Of a stretch of DNA of 27,954 bases, positions 9,162 through 17,137 are shown piece after piece. The notes beneath the pieces are model-generated. The model was not told where the DNA came from and made no database searches. It saw only the letters and a list, made by a program, of their open reading frames with translations. Numbering within the stretch: the stretch's first letter is position 1; each line of letters opens with the position of its first letter. This DNA comes from JALOTE01 sp031422195. Its GTDB lineage: Bacteria; Pseudomonadota; Alphaproteobacteria; Rhizobiales; Rhizobiaceae. The stretch is taken from NCBI GenBank assembly GCA_031422195.1, contig JANOPZ010000019.1, positions 1 through 27,954 on the forward strand, in the 5' to 3' direction. A program made the position numbers and the translations under genes.

Positions 9162-9638
9162 TTATTGCTGGTGAAGCGCTTTAACCGCCTCGAGAACCTC
9201 AGCAGCATGGCCCGGCACCTTAACTTTATTCCAAACCACGGCAATCATACCATTTTTGTCGATTAGAAACGTGGTCCGCTCAACGCCCATAAATTTTTTG
9301 CCGTACATGCTTTTTTCTGTCCATATGCCGTACGCCTGAAGCATGTCTTTGCTTTCATCAGAGGCCAAATCGATGCCAAGTCCGTGTTTAAGACAAAACT
9401 TATCGTGACTTGCCGGGCTATCAGGCGATACGCCAAGCACTTTTGCGTTCAGTGCCGCAAAATTGGCTTTAAGTGATGTAAAATCCAAACCCTCAACCGT
9501 GCAACCGGACGTATCGTCTTTTGGATAGAAATATAAAATCAGTGGCCCTCCGTGGTAGTTTTTCAGCGCATAATGAGCACCGGAACTGCCAGGAAGGTCA
9601 AAATCGGGAGCTTGCATTCCTGCTTGGAGTTTTGACAT
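9162..9638 (-). CDS. bcp: Thioredoxin-dependent peroxiredoxin, Bcp/PrxQ family
   Basis: Cytosolic thiol peroxidase reducing hydrogen peroxide and organic hydroperoxides. The ATG at 9638 (MSKLQAGMQAPDFDLPG) is preferred because AAGGA lies eight bases upstream; a TTG seven codons earlier is in frame but poorer. The length, 158 residues, is typical. The peroxidatic cysteine is C46 in YPKDDTSGCTVEG. The resolving cysteine five residues later, usual in E. coli Bcp, is absent (EGLDF). The only other cysteine seen is C82 in HDKFCLKHG, which matches the position of the resolving cysteine in PrxQ proteins that form a longer-range intramolecular disulfide. The C-terminal half has FLIDKNGMIAVVW, as in the family. 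It precedes the M23 gene, possibly in one transcript. Confidence 0.95.
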   Translation of the reverse strand: MSKLQAGMQAPDFDLPGSSGAHYALKNYHGGPLILYFYPKDDTSGCTVEGLDFTSLKANFAALNAKVLGVSPDSPASHDKFCLKHGLGIDLASDESKDMLQAYGIWTEKSMYGKKFMGVERTTFLIDKNGMIAVVWNKVKVPGHAAEVLEAVKALHQQ

Positions 9639-9760
9639 TTTAATGATCCTTCCACTCAAACCAATTTACCTCAACACTATAGACCTTGATAGAGTAGCGT
9701 CCACTCACGTGATTCAAAATTAAAGGAAAAGATACAATAGTACCGCCTGTCAAAAGAACT

Positions 9761-9769
9761 TGGTATAAT
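9761..9769 (+). promoter_or_regulatory. Possible extended -10 promoter of the AsmA-like gene
   Basis: TGG followed by a consensus TATAAT (9764-9769) forms an extended -10 element 19 to 60 bases before the candidate start codons of the AsmA-like gene. No good -35 hexamer lies 16-18 bases upstream, which extended -10 promoters tolerate. This is pattern matching only. Confidence 0.35.
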
Positions 9770-9787
9770 CGTGCCGACCGGCCAGTT

Positions 9788-12700
9788 TTGGACGCACTGC
9801 CTTCAGCGGTTGCGACAGACGCAAGCCCTATGCGCGCGCCAAAAAAGCGGCGCTCAAGTGTTATCCGAAGGTTGCTTGTTGCTGTTGGACTATTTGTCCT
9901 ATTTGGGGCCATCGCAATCGGGGGGTTGTTTTCATTCTTGCGCGAAGACCGCATAACCGGTCTGGCCCAAGATCAAATCGCCCGGCTTGCAGGAAGTGGT
10001 TATGAAACCGGTATAGCCAAAGCGTCGCTCAGCTTTTTTGGCAAAGGCTTGGCTGGCATAGAAATTGACAATATCACTATACGCAATGCGCAAACACAGC
10101 AGCCGCTGATTGAACGCGGAAAAGCATCGTTTGCGGTATCTTTGTTCAGCCTATTGTTTGGTAAAATTGAACTGACCGAACTCTCACTTGCCAATGCCGA
10201 AATGTATTTGGGCCCCAAAGCAGCAAACGGTCAAACTCCCTTAGAAAACATCATAGGTCCCGATGGGTTATTAGACCCAAAATTGGCTGCCGCTGCGCTT
10301 AACAAGGCAGCCGACACTATTTCCACCCGGTTATTTGCGAACCCCGATCTCGTGATCAACGCCAGTAATACAAAACTGGTTTTTGGCGCAAACGATCAAT
10401 CTGTGACAATACTGGTGGAAAGTCTGGTTGCGAAAAAAACAATATCAAATGAGTTTGCATTTAATGCTGTGATCTCCACCCAGAACTGGAAGACAGACCT
10501 GACTGGCGCATTTGGCAGCAGCGTGTTGAATAACGGTAAAACGCCATATCGGATGACACTCAGTCCCATCCCGTTTTCGCGCTCATTTGAGCCACAATTG
10601 CCAGACTTAAAACCACAAAATTGCGCTGGGCAGGCCGGTTTTGCAGTTGCATCTTCAAACGGCCAAGCATCACTGGATGTCAGTTTAATCAAAGCCAATT
10701 GCAGTTTGGGCGGGCTGGGTGACTACGCAATCGACGCCACCATTAAAGGCAACCTGAAGCGCGATAGTGGTGTTTTTGAAATTGGCCGTGGCGTTGTTAA
10801 CATTAATCGCTCGGTTTTCAATTTCGATGGCGCCATAGCGCCTGCGCGTTATACGCCCAAGCTTCAAAATCCAGGAGAGACAGCGCGTTACCGTTATGAG
10901 TTGGTCTTTGCGCCTTCAAAAATGGATTCGCTCGACAACGTTGATGGCGCTTTGGCCATGGAAGGTAAAATAGCGGGCACATATGCGCCAGCCGAAAGCC
11001 GGTTGGCGTTGGACGAATTCGTCGTTGATGCCGAGGGCTCAATTTTAAGAGGCGCAGCTTCGTTACTCTTTGGCGATGTGACGCCGGCGCTCTATCTAGC
11101 CCTAACCTCAGATCGAATGCCTGTTAAGGACTTTAAGCGGGTATGGCCACGCTTTGCTGCACCCAATACGCGCATGATTGTGATGGAGCGGGTTCTCAGT
11201 GGCGTGCTCAGCAATTTGCAATTGGAAATACAACTGCCACCCGGCAAAATTGGTTCACGATCACCTCTTGAGCGCGCACAATTGAGCGGCAGCGGTGATT
11301 TTGCGGATGCCAGCTTTACAACTTTTGGAAAGCTCCCTGCCGTTGAAAAAGCAAATGGCCGCATTTCGTTGGACGGCCAGACCGTTAACATTAACCTTGA
11401 GAAAGGTGTCGCATCTTTGCCCTCTGGGCGCACAGTCAGCCTTGCAGCTTCACGATTTAACATAGCTGATACTCATATGAAGCCGACTGCCGCCGATCTA
11501 ACACTTGCACTTTCGGGTTCAACCGATGCCGTCGCGGAAATAGCGGCACAAGATCCGATTGATGCTTTTGCCAACCAAGAGCTTTCGCCAAAAGACTTTT
11601 CCGGAAATGCGGCCGTTACTGCAAACTTGGCGCTAATCTTAGTGCAACGCGGCCAGAAAGCGCCAGCTCCGAAGTATGAGATAGACATCGCACTTTCTGA
11701 TTTATCAATCAGCAAACCCATTCAAGGGCAGATGGTCACAAATGCGTCGGGAACTGTTAAAGCCAACAATCAAAGTGTTGAGGTGAAACTTGACGCTAAA
11801 ATTAGCGGAATCCCTGCGAAAATTACAATTACAGAACCTCGCGGGGCAGCCGGGAACCGCAAGCAAGAACTCGCGCTCATTTTAACTGATGCATTCCGGG
11901 ATCAGTTTGCGCCTGGCTTAAAGCCGTTTTTGACGGGCCCGGTTCCCGCACGAGTGACAGTTATTGGCGATGTTGCGAATGTTGAAGTCGATTTAACCAA
12001 ATCTGTTTTGCGTATCGTGCCGTTTAATTGGGAAAAAGGCACTGGAATTGGCGCAAAAGCCAACTTTTCTGTAAGCCAAATCGGTTCCAGCATTTCAATT
12101 TCCGACTTGGAAGTAACGGGTCGCGGCTTGCAAGCAATTGGAAAAATTCAAATCAATAATGGCGTGCTCCAATCGGCGGAATTGAGCAAAGTCAGGCTCA
12201 ATCCCGGCGATAATTTCTCAATCAGCTTAAAGAAAAACGGCCAAAATCTAGCGGCTAAGTTGGGCGGAACTCAAATAGACGCACGTTCAATAATGAAACA
12301 AATGCTTCCTGGCCGGCAGCCAAAACAACTCGCACCTTCGCAAGGTGTAAATGTGGATGGAAAGATTGCGCGCTTAATTGGTTATAACGACGAAGTTATA
12401 TTGAACGCAAACCTGCGGTTTGCACCGGGCAGAAATGCAGCGTTGGAACTCAACGGCAATTTTGAAAGCGGTGGTACTGTTGATTTTTCTCGTATTGGTG
12501 GCGAAAATGGGCGCATAACTGTGCAAACTGGCAATGCTGGTGCCGCACTGCGATTTGTTGATCTTTACAAGCGAATGATTGGCGGCGTCTTATCAACCGA
12601 CTTCAAGGTTGCCGGAGGCGGTACATTTTCTGGCCCCATTTCGATAAGTAATTTTTCGGTCATTGGCGAGCCTCGTCTGGCCAAATTGGTAAGCGAGCAA

Positions 12701-13096
12701 GCCCAAGGTTCGAAGAGTTTGGCTGAAGCAACACAATCTGATCTTGCTGGTAGCCAAGCTAAATTTGAATTGGCACAGGGAGATGTGGTTCTCGACAAGG
12801 GTACCATATCTTTGAAAAGGGGTATTGTTCGCGGTGCAAATGTTGGCGCAACGGCTGAAGGCATCGTGCTGAGCTCAAGTGGCAAAATGGATTTGCGTGG
12901 AACATTCATGCCCGCGCGCGGACTTAACCGCATCGTTGGTGCCATCCCCATTTTAGGACTATTTTTAGGGTCAGGCAGCAAAGCCGGACTGATAGGCATT
13001 ACTTATCAATTGGCCGGTGATGCTAAAAACCCAAAGGTGTTTGTAAATCCGATTTCATTAATCACACCGGGAATTTTCCGGCAGATATTTGAATGA
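9788..13096 (+). CDS. Very large AsmA-like / DUF3971-type envelope protein
   Basis: A 1102-residue protein of the AsmA/YhdP/TamB-like group, which form long beta-groove bridges in the periplasm and are implicated in moving phospholipids to the outer membrane. It has a basic N-terminus (APKKRRSSVIRR), one membrane segment at about residues 30-50, and a long body of alternating short beta-strand-like segments. The C-terminus carries the typical AsmA-like ending: LDKGTISLKRG, then GTFMPARGLNRIVGAIPILG and a final NPISLITPGIFRQIFE. The function is inferred from the group, not from catalytic residues. The start is uncertain: TTG 9788 gives the longest form and ATG 9830 a form 14 residues shorter; neither has a clear ribosome binding site. 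Its stop TGA (13094-13096) is immediately followed by the end of the convergent tyrS, with no bases between. Confidence 0.85.
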   Translation: MDALPSAVATDASPMRAPKKRRSSVIRRLLVAVGLFVLFGAIAIGGLFSFLREDRITGLAQDQIARLAGSGYETGIAKASLSFFGKGLAGIEIDNITIRNAQTQQPLIERGKASFAVSLFSLLFGKIELTELSLANAEMYLGPKAANGQTPLENIIGPDGLLDPKLAAAALNKAADTISTRLFANPDLVINASNTKLVFGANDQSVTILVESLVAKKTISNEFAFNAVISTQNWKTDLTGAFGSSVLNNGKTPYRMTLSPIPFSRSFEPQLPDLKPQNCAGQAGFAVASSNGQASLDVSLIKANCSLGGLGDYAIDATIKGNLKRDSGVFEIGRGVVNINRSVFNFDGAIAPARYTPKLQNPGETARYRYELVFAPSKMDSLDNVDGALAMEGKIAGTYAPAESRLALDEFVVDAEGSILRGAASLLFGDVTPALYLALTSDRMPVKDFKRVWPRFAAPNTRMIVMERVLSGVLSNLQLEIQLPPGKIGSRSPLERAQLSGSGDFADASFTTFGKLPAVEKANGRISLDGQTVNINLEKGVASLPSGRTVSLAASRFNIADTHMKPTAADLTLALSGSTDAVAEIAAQDPIDAFANQELSPKDFSGNAAVTANLALILVQRGQKAPAPKYEIDIALSDLSISKPIQGQMVTNASGTVKANNQSVEVKLDAKISGIPAKITITEPRGAAGNRKQELALILTDAFRDQFAPGLKPFLTGPVPARVTVIGDVANVEVDLTKSVLRIVPFNWEKGTGIGAKANFSVSQIGSSISISDLEVTGRGLQAIGKIQINNGVLQSAELSKVRLNPGDNFSISLKKNGQNLAAKLGGTQIDARSIMKQMLPGRQPKQLAPSQGVNVDGKIARLIGYNDEVILNANLRFAPGRNAALELNGNFESGGTVDFSRIGGENGRITVQTGNAGAALRFVDLYKRMIGGVLSTDFKVAGGGTFSGPISISNFSVIGEPRLAKLVSEQAQGSKSLAEATQSDLAGSQAKFELAQGDVVLDKGTISLKRGIVRGANVGATAEGIVLSSSGKMDLRGTFMPARGLNRIVGAIPILGLFLGSGSKAGLIGITYQLAGDAKNPKVFVNPISLITPGIFRQIFE

Positions 13097-14347
13097 TTAT
13101 GGCTTCACCAGCACATGTTTTTTCTTGCCAACTGACAATTTAATAACGCCATCTACCGTTAAATCCAGGGTAGTCAGACCACGCTTTTCGTCGTTTGTTA
13201 AAGTATCGTTCACACGCACCGCGCCTGCTTGGACATGACGTCGCGCTTCACTGTTGGTTGCTGCAAGACCGGCTTTCACAAGCAATGCCAAAAGGCCAAT
13301 ACCATCGCCAGCCAAAACGCCATCGGCTAAGATTGTCGGCAAATCATTTGCCAACATGCCTTCCTCAAACGTTTTCCGCGCCGTTTCAGCTGCCGCATTT
13401 GCAGCAACACGGCCATGTAAAAGCGCGGTTGCTTCGGTTGCTAAAATCTTCTTGGCTTCATTAATGTCAGAGCCTTGCAGAGCATCAAGCCGCCGGATTT
13501 CATCCATCGGCAGAACAGTAAAACGCTTCAAAAACGTGCCCACATCAGAATCTTCTGTGTTGCGGAAATATTGCCAAAAATCATAAGGGCTAAACATATC
13601 GGCGTTGAGCCAAACGGCACCATTGGCCGTTTTGCCCATTTTTGCCCCGGACGAAGTTGTGAGCAATGGTGTGGTTAGTGCATAAAGCTGGTGCGTGCCC
13701 ATGCGTCGGCCAAGATCAACGCCATTGACGATATTGCCCCATTGGTCTGAACCGCCCATTTGCAAATTGCAGCCATAGCGACGTGCCAGTTCTACATAAT
13801 CATAGCTTTGGCACACCATATAATTGAACTCAATAAAGCTCATTTCCTGCTCGCGTTCGAGGCGAAGCTTGACTGAATCCATAGTCAGCATGCGGTTGAC
13901 CGAAAAATGGCGTCCAACATCGCGCAGCAGTTGGATATAGCCAAGCCCAAGCAACCACTCAGCATTATCTGCCATGAGAGCGTCGGATTTGCCGGTCCCG
14001 AAGTTCAGCAATTTTGAAAACACACCTTTGATTGAGTTTTTATTGCCCTCAATTTCTTCAATCGTTCTAAGCGCGCGGGTCTCGTCCTTGCCTGAAGGGT
14101 CGCCAACCATTGTGGTGCCGCCCCCCATTAAGGTGATCGGCTTGTTTCCGGTTTGCTGCAGCCAATGCAGCAACATGGCTGTGAGCAAATTGCCAACATG
14201 CAAAGATGGCGCAGTGCAATCATAACCAATATAGGCAATTGCCTCACCCTTATGGGCAAGCGCATCCAGCCCGGCAAAATCCGAGCACTGATGGATGAAA
14301 CCACGCTCTTGCAACACATTAAGGAAGTCAGATTTGTATTGAGTCAT
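13097..14347 (-). CDS. tyrS: Tyrosyl-tRNA synthetase
   Basis: Class I synthetase that charges tRNA-Tyr. I place the start at ATG 14347 (MTQYKSDFLNVLQERGFIHQ), giving 416 residues, the length usual in alphaproteobacteria. The frame is open 47 codons further upstream, but that extension would cover the divergent promoter region and lacks family-like sequence. GTG 14359 is a weaker alternative. The HIGH-type signature is SLHVGN (H50). The tyrosine-pocket segment GGSDQWGNIVNG lies at 198-209 and the KMSKS-type loop is KMGKT (236-240). An S4 RNA-binding domain closes the protein (about 350-416; SEARRHVQAGAVRVN). It is tail-to-tail with the AsmA-like gene and divergent from anmK. Confidence 0.96.
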   Translation of the reverse strand: MTQYKSDFLNVLQERGFIHQCSDFAGLDALAHKGEAIAYIGYDCTAPSLHVGNLLTAMLLHWLQQTGNKPITLMGGGTTMVGDPSGKDETRALRTIEEIEGNKNSIKGVFSKLLNFGTGKSDALMADNAEWLLGLGYIQLLRDVGRHFSVNRMLTMDSVKLRLEREQEMSFIEFNYMVCQSYDYVELARRYGCNLQMGGSDQWGNIVNGVDLGRRMGTHQLYALTTPLLTTSSGAKMGKTANGAVWLNADMFSPYDFWQYFRNTEDSDVGTFLKRFTVLPMDEIRRLDALQGSDINEAKKILATEATALLHGRVAANAAAETARKTFEEGMLANDLPTILADGVLAGDGIGLLALLVKAGLAATNSEARRHVQAGAVRVNDTLTNDEKRGLTTLDLTVDGVIKLSVGKKKHVLVKP

Positions 14348-14439
14348 GACCGCATTCACAAAATTGTTTTGCCCTCTGGTACAAAGAGCCTGCCCGCCTC
14401 TACGATTGGCATAAGAGAATCTCAAGCCTTGAGGCAAAA

Positions 14440-15552
14440 TTGGCTGAAAAGATTTACACCGCAATAGGTTTGATGAGCGGCACTTCAATGGACGGCATTG
14501 ATTTGGCGCTTGTTAAGACCGATGGAATGAGCCTTGTTGAAAACGGGCCGTGGGCAAGTGTTGCTTACACCACGGCGCAACGCACGATCTTGCGGCAGGC
14601 CATTGATCAAGCGGTGAACCTGAGTGACCGTAACGCCCGGCCTGGTGTTTTGGCGGCAGCCGAGGCCATGATTACCGCTGCGCATGCCCAAATCACATCT
14701 GAGTTTTTGGCCGCTGGAAACATAAAAGCGGGCGATATCGACGTGATTGGTTTTCACGGACAGACGGTGTTGCACCGTCCGCAAGACAAACTCACGGTGC
14801 AGCTTGGTGATGGCGCTGCCTTGGCGAAAATTCTTAAAATACCTGTGGTCTATGATATGCGCGCTGCTGATATTGCAGCTGGCGGACAGGGTGCGCCATT
14901 GGTGCCAGTGTTTCATCAAGCCTTGGTTGTCGCTGCCAAACTTGAGGGGCCGGTCGCGGTCATCAATCTCGGCGGCGTTGGAAATATCACTTATATTGAT
15001 GGCGACGCAAACCCGATTGCCTTTGATACCGGCCCCGGTAACGCATTGATCGATGATGAGATGCGGCTGCGCTTCGGCCTCGATTATGACGAAAACGGGC
15101 GCATTGGCGGCCAAGGCCAAGTCAACCAATCAGCCCTGTCCGCACTGTTGGCACATCCGTATTTCAAAGCCGCATTGCCCAAATCGTTGGATCGCAACAC
15201 GTTTTCGCGTGAACTTGTTGTAGGCTTGGCCGATCAAGAAGCTATCGCAACGCTGACTGCATTCACGGCCGGTTCGCTGAGCGCCGCCGCAAAACTTTTG
15301 CCAAAGCCGCCAGTTCTTTGGGTTATTGCGGGTGGCGGTGCGTTAAACCACAGCTTAATTTCCATGATTTCAAATCGCGTGTCAGCCAAAGTGATTATTG
15401 CCGACGATCTCGGTTGGCCCGCCCAACTGTTAGAAGCGCAAGCTTGGGCTTATTTGGCTGTGCGCAGTTTGAAAGGCTTGGCCTTGACATTTCCAACCAC
15501 CACCGGCGTGAGAATACCGATGAGAGGCGGCATAGTTTCAAGCCCATTTTAA
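14440..15552 (+). CDS. anmK: Anhydro-N-acetylmuramic acid kinase
   Basis: Cytosolic kinase of peptidoglycan recycling: it hydrolyses and phosphorylates 1,6-anhydroMurNAc to MurNAc-6-phosphate. The 370-residue protein opens with the ATP-binding GLMSGTSMDGID (10-21). It also has FHGQTVLHRP (105-114), INLGGVGNIT (175-184) and the catalytic-Asp motif AFDTGPGNALIDD (D196, equivalent to the E. coli catalytic aspartate). The C-terminal ATPase lobe shows VIAGGGALNHSL. The start is a TTG (14440) with GAGG about six bases upstream; no nearby ATG gives the complete N-terminal motif. It lies 92 bp from the divergent tyrS start, a neighbour pair common in rhizobia, and adds to the cell-wall theme of the first half of the window. 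Confidence 0.96.
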   Translation: MAEKIYTAIGLMSGTSMDGIDLALVKTDGMSLVENGPWASVAYTTAQRTILRQAIDQAVNLSDRNARPGVLAAAEAMITAAHAQITSEFLAAGNIKAGDIDVIGFHGQTVLHRPQDKLTVQLGDGAALAKILKIPVVYDMRAADIAAGGQGAPLVPVFHQALVVAAKLEGPVAVINLGGVGNITYIDGDANPIAFDTGPGNALIDDEMRLRFGLDYDENGRIGGQGQVNQSALSALLAHPYFKAALPKSLDRNTFSRELVVGLADQEAIATLTAFTAGSLSAAAKLLPKPPVLWVIAGGGALNHSLISMISNRVSAKVIIADDLGWPAQLLEAQAWAYLAVRSLKGLALTFPTTTGVRIPMRGGIVSSPF

Positions 15553-15553
15553 C

Positions 15554-15586
15554 AGTTTCAGTCACGAACGCGTTATCGTTGAAACT
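15554..15586 (+). other. Dyad between anmK and fasciclin gene
   Basis: AGTTTCA (15554-15560) and TGAAACT (15580-15586) are perfect inverted 7-mers, and the centre between them contains the palindrome AACGCGTT. It begins two bases after the anmK stop. There is no T-run, so it is a poor intrinsic terminator. It could be an operator for the downstream fasciclin gene. The function is unknown. Confidence 0.35.
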
Positions 15587-15645
15587 TGTGTTTATCCCGC
15601 TCCGTTTCCTTCCTGTCAAACAATCACAGGCAGGGAGCCTTTCAA

Positions 15646-16197
15646 ATGACCAATCTCCGCAAAATTATTCTCACAAGCATGTCAGCACTTATCACTACTG
15701 CTGGTATCGCATATGCCAACCCGACAGTTGGCGGTGCAGCAATGTTTGAATCTAAAAACATCATTGAAAACGCTGTTAAATCACCCGTCCACAAAACACT
15801 CGTTGCCGCCGTTCAAGCGGCCGGTCTGGTAGACGTATTGCAAACCGCTGGTCCATTCACTGTGTTTGCTCCGGTTGATAAAGCATTTGCAAAATTACCA
15901 GCCGGTACCGTTGACACGCTTTTGAAGCCAGAAAACAAAGACACACTTGTTAAAGTTCTCACTGCCCATGTTGTTGCCGGTGATCTAACTTCGACCGTGC
16001 TCAAAAAACGCATCAAGGCCAATAGCGGAAGCTACAACATGAAAACTGTGAGCGGTGACACAATCACAGCTAAAATGTCCGGCAAATCCATCGTGATTTT
16101 TGATGAAAGCGGTGGGTCCTCAACAATAACAACCGCCGACGTTGATCAATCCAATGGCCAAATTCACGTTATCAACCGCGTTCTTTTACCAAAATAA
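15646..16197 (+). CDS. Secreted fasciclin (FAS1)-domain protein
   Basis: Small exported protein with a single FAS1 domain, a fold used in cell adhesion and matrix contacts; its bacterial function is generally unknown. ATG 15646 is chosen because GGGAG lies nine bases upstream and it starts a clean signal peptide (MTNLRKIILTSMSALITTAG, with probable cleavage after AYA at residue 24). The mature part shows the FAS1 signatures SPVHKTLVAAVQAAGLVDVL and GPFTVFAPVDKAFAKLP, a central LTAHVVAGDLTS, and the closing IHVINRVLLPK. The total of 183 residues is the usual size for one domain. It has its own strong terminator, so it is probably monocistronic. Confidence 0.93.
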   Translation: MTNLRKIILTSMSALITTAGIAYANPTVGGAAMFESKNIIENAVKSPVHKTLVAAVQAAGLVDVLQTAGPFTVFAPVDKAFAKLPAGTVDTLLKPENKDTLVKVLTAHVVAGDLTSTVLKKRIKANSGSYNMKTVSGDTITAKMSGKSIVIFDESGGSSTITTADVDQSNGQIHVINRVLLPK

Positions 16198-16215
16198 GCG
16201 CTTCGACTGCAAAAG

Positions 16216-16244
16216 AAAACGGCGGGAATGACCCCGCCGTTTTT
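16216..16244. terminator. Bidirectional intrinsic terminator
   Basis: A perfect 11-bp stem, AAAACGGCGGG and CCCGCCGTTTT with a 6-base loop (16216-16243), is followed by T on the plus strand. On the minus strand the stem is followed by C and then TTTT. It sits between the convergent fasciclin and alpha/beta-hydrolase genes and can serve both. Confidence 0.92.
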
Positions 16245-16262
16245 ATATTCAATGATTTGTCA

Positions 16263-16937
16263 TCACCGAAGCCGTTTTGGCCGGTCCACAGTGAGTTCGC
16301 CGCGCATACGCGCATCGACATATTCGGCGCAATTTTCAATCAACTGATCTTCTTGACCGGCAAAAAAGTGGTTCGCGCCTTCCATGGTTTGCTGCGAAAC
16401 CAAAATGCCTTTTTGCGTGCGCAATTTTTCTACCAAAGTGTTCACATCTTTTGGCGGCGCAACCTTGTCGTCCGAGCCATGAATAATCAGCCCGGAAGAA
16501 GGGCATGGCGCTAAAAACGAGAAATCATACATGTTCGGCTGCGGGGCAATTGAAAGAAAACCTTCAATCTCCGGGCGGCGCATCAAAAGCTGCATGCCAA
16601 TCCATGCCCCAAACGAGTAACCGGCCACCCAAAAGCTTTTAGAATCAGAGTGCAGAGTTTGAATCCAATCAAGGGCCGCAGCGGCATCAGATAATTCGCC
16701 GATACCATGGTCAAACTCGCCTTGGCTGCGACCGATGCCACGGAAGTTAAAGCGGAGCGTGGTAAAGCCGCGCTTTTGAAACATATAAAAAAGATCATAA
16801 ACAATTTTGTTATTCATAGTGCCGCCAAAACGCGGATGCGGATGCAAAATCATTGCAATCGGTGCACCCGGTTCCCTGGAGGGCTGGTATCGGCCTTCAA
16901 GACGCCCCTCAGGACCGGCAAAAACAACTTCAGGCAT
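16263..16937 (-). CDS. Alpha/beta hydrolase, COG2945-like
   Basis: Cytosolic alpha/beta-fold hydrolase of 224 residues with unknown substrate. The start ATG 16937 (MPEVVFAGPEGRLEGRY) has AGGAGA eight bases upstream; the frame is open 14 codons further but without signals. The family-typical HPHPRFGGTMNNKI is at about 32-45, FNFRGIGRSQGEFD at 63-76, and the nucleophile elbow GYSFGAW has S108. The acid is D156 or D157 in HGSDDKVAP and the histidine H190 in EGANHFF, so a full catalytic triad is present. It is divergent from the cysteine desulfurase gene. My recollection is that such a hydrolase often flanks the rhizobial suf locus, but nothing in the sequence ties it to Fe-S chemistry. Confidence 0.92.
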   Translation of the reverse strand: MPEVVFAGPEGRLEGRYQPSREPGAPIAMILHPHPRFGGTMNNKIVYDLFYMFQKRGFTTLRFNFRGIGRSQGEFDHGIGELSDAAAALDWIQTLHSDSKSFWVAGYSFGAWIGMQLLMRRPEIEGFLSIAPQPNMYDFSFLAPCPSSGLIIHGSDDKVAPPKDVNTLVEKLRTQKGILVSQQTMEGANHFFAGQEDQLIENCAEYVDARMRGELTVDRPKRLR

Positions 16938-16981
16938 ATGGAATCTCTCCTGTGCAATGAAACAAAGGCAAGCCGCCAAAC

Positions 16982-17009
16982 TTGACGCTTGATTTGGCTT
17001 TGCTTAATT
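16982..17009 (+). promoter_or_regulatory. Possible sigma-70 promoter of the desulfurase gene
   Basis: TTGACG (16982-16987), a 16-base spacer and TTAATT (17004-17009) precede the cysteine desulfurase gene by about 130 bases within the 200-bp divergent region. The -35 matches consensus at five positions; the -10 is weak. It is a candidate only. Confidence 0.35.
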
Positions 17010-17137
17010 CCATTTGCTTAGCGACTGGATCGGGCCGCTGCCGCGAAAGCAATGATTTCGAGAGTCGGGACATAACTGGCGCGATTTGTTTTTTCAAGGA
17101 AAACGCGCATCGGATTTGATTGATTAGCGAGATTGGC

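Noticed and set aside
14348..14488. N-terminal extension of tyrS by 47 codons
   Set aside because: The extension has no family-like sequence, would overlap the anmK start and promoter region, and the 416-residue form matches the family length.
14485..15129. 214-residue frame antisense to anmK
   Set aside because: It is a shadow of the strongly supported anmK frame, with no recognisable motif.
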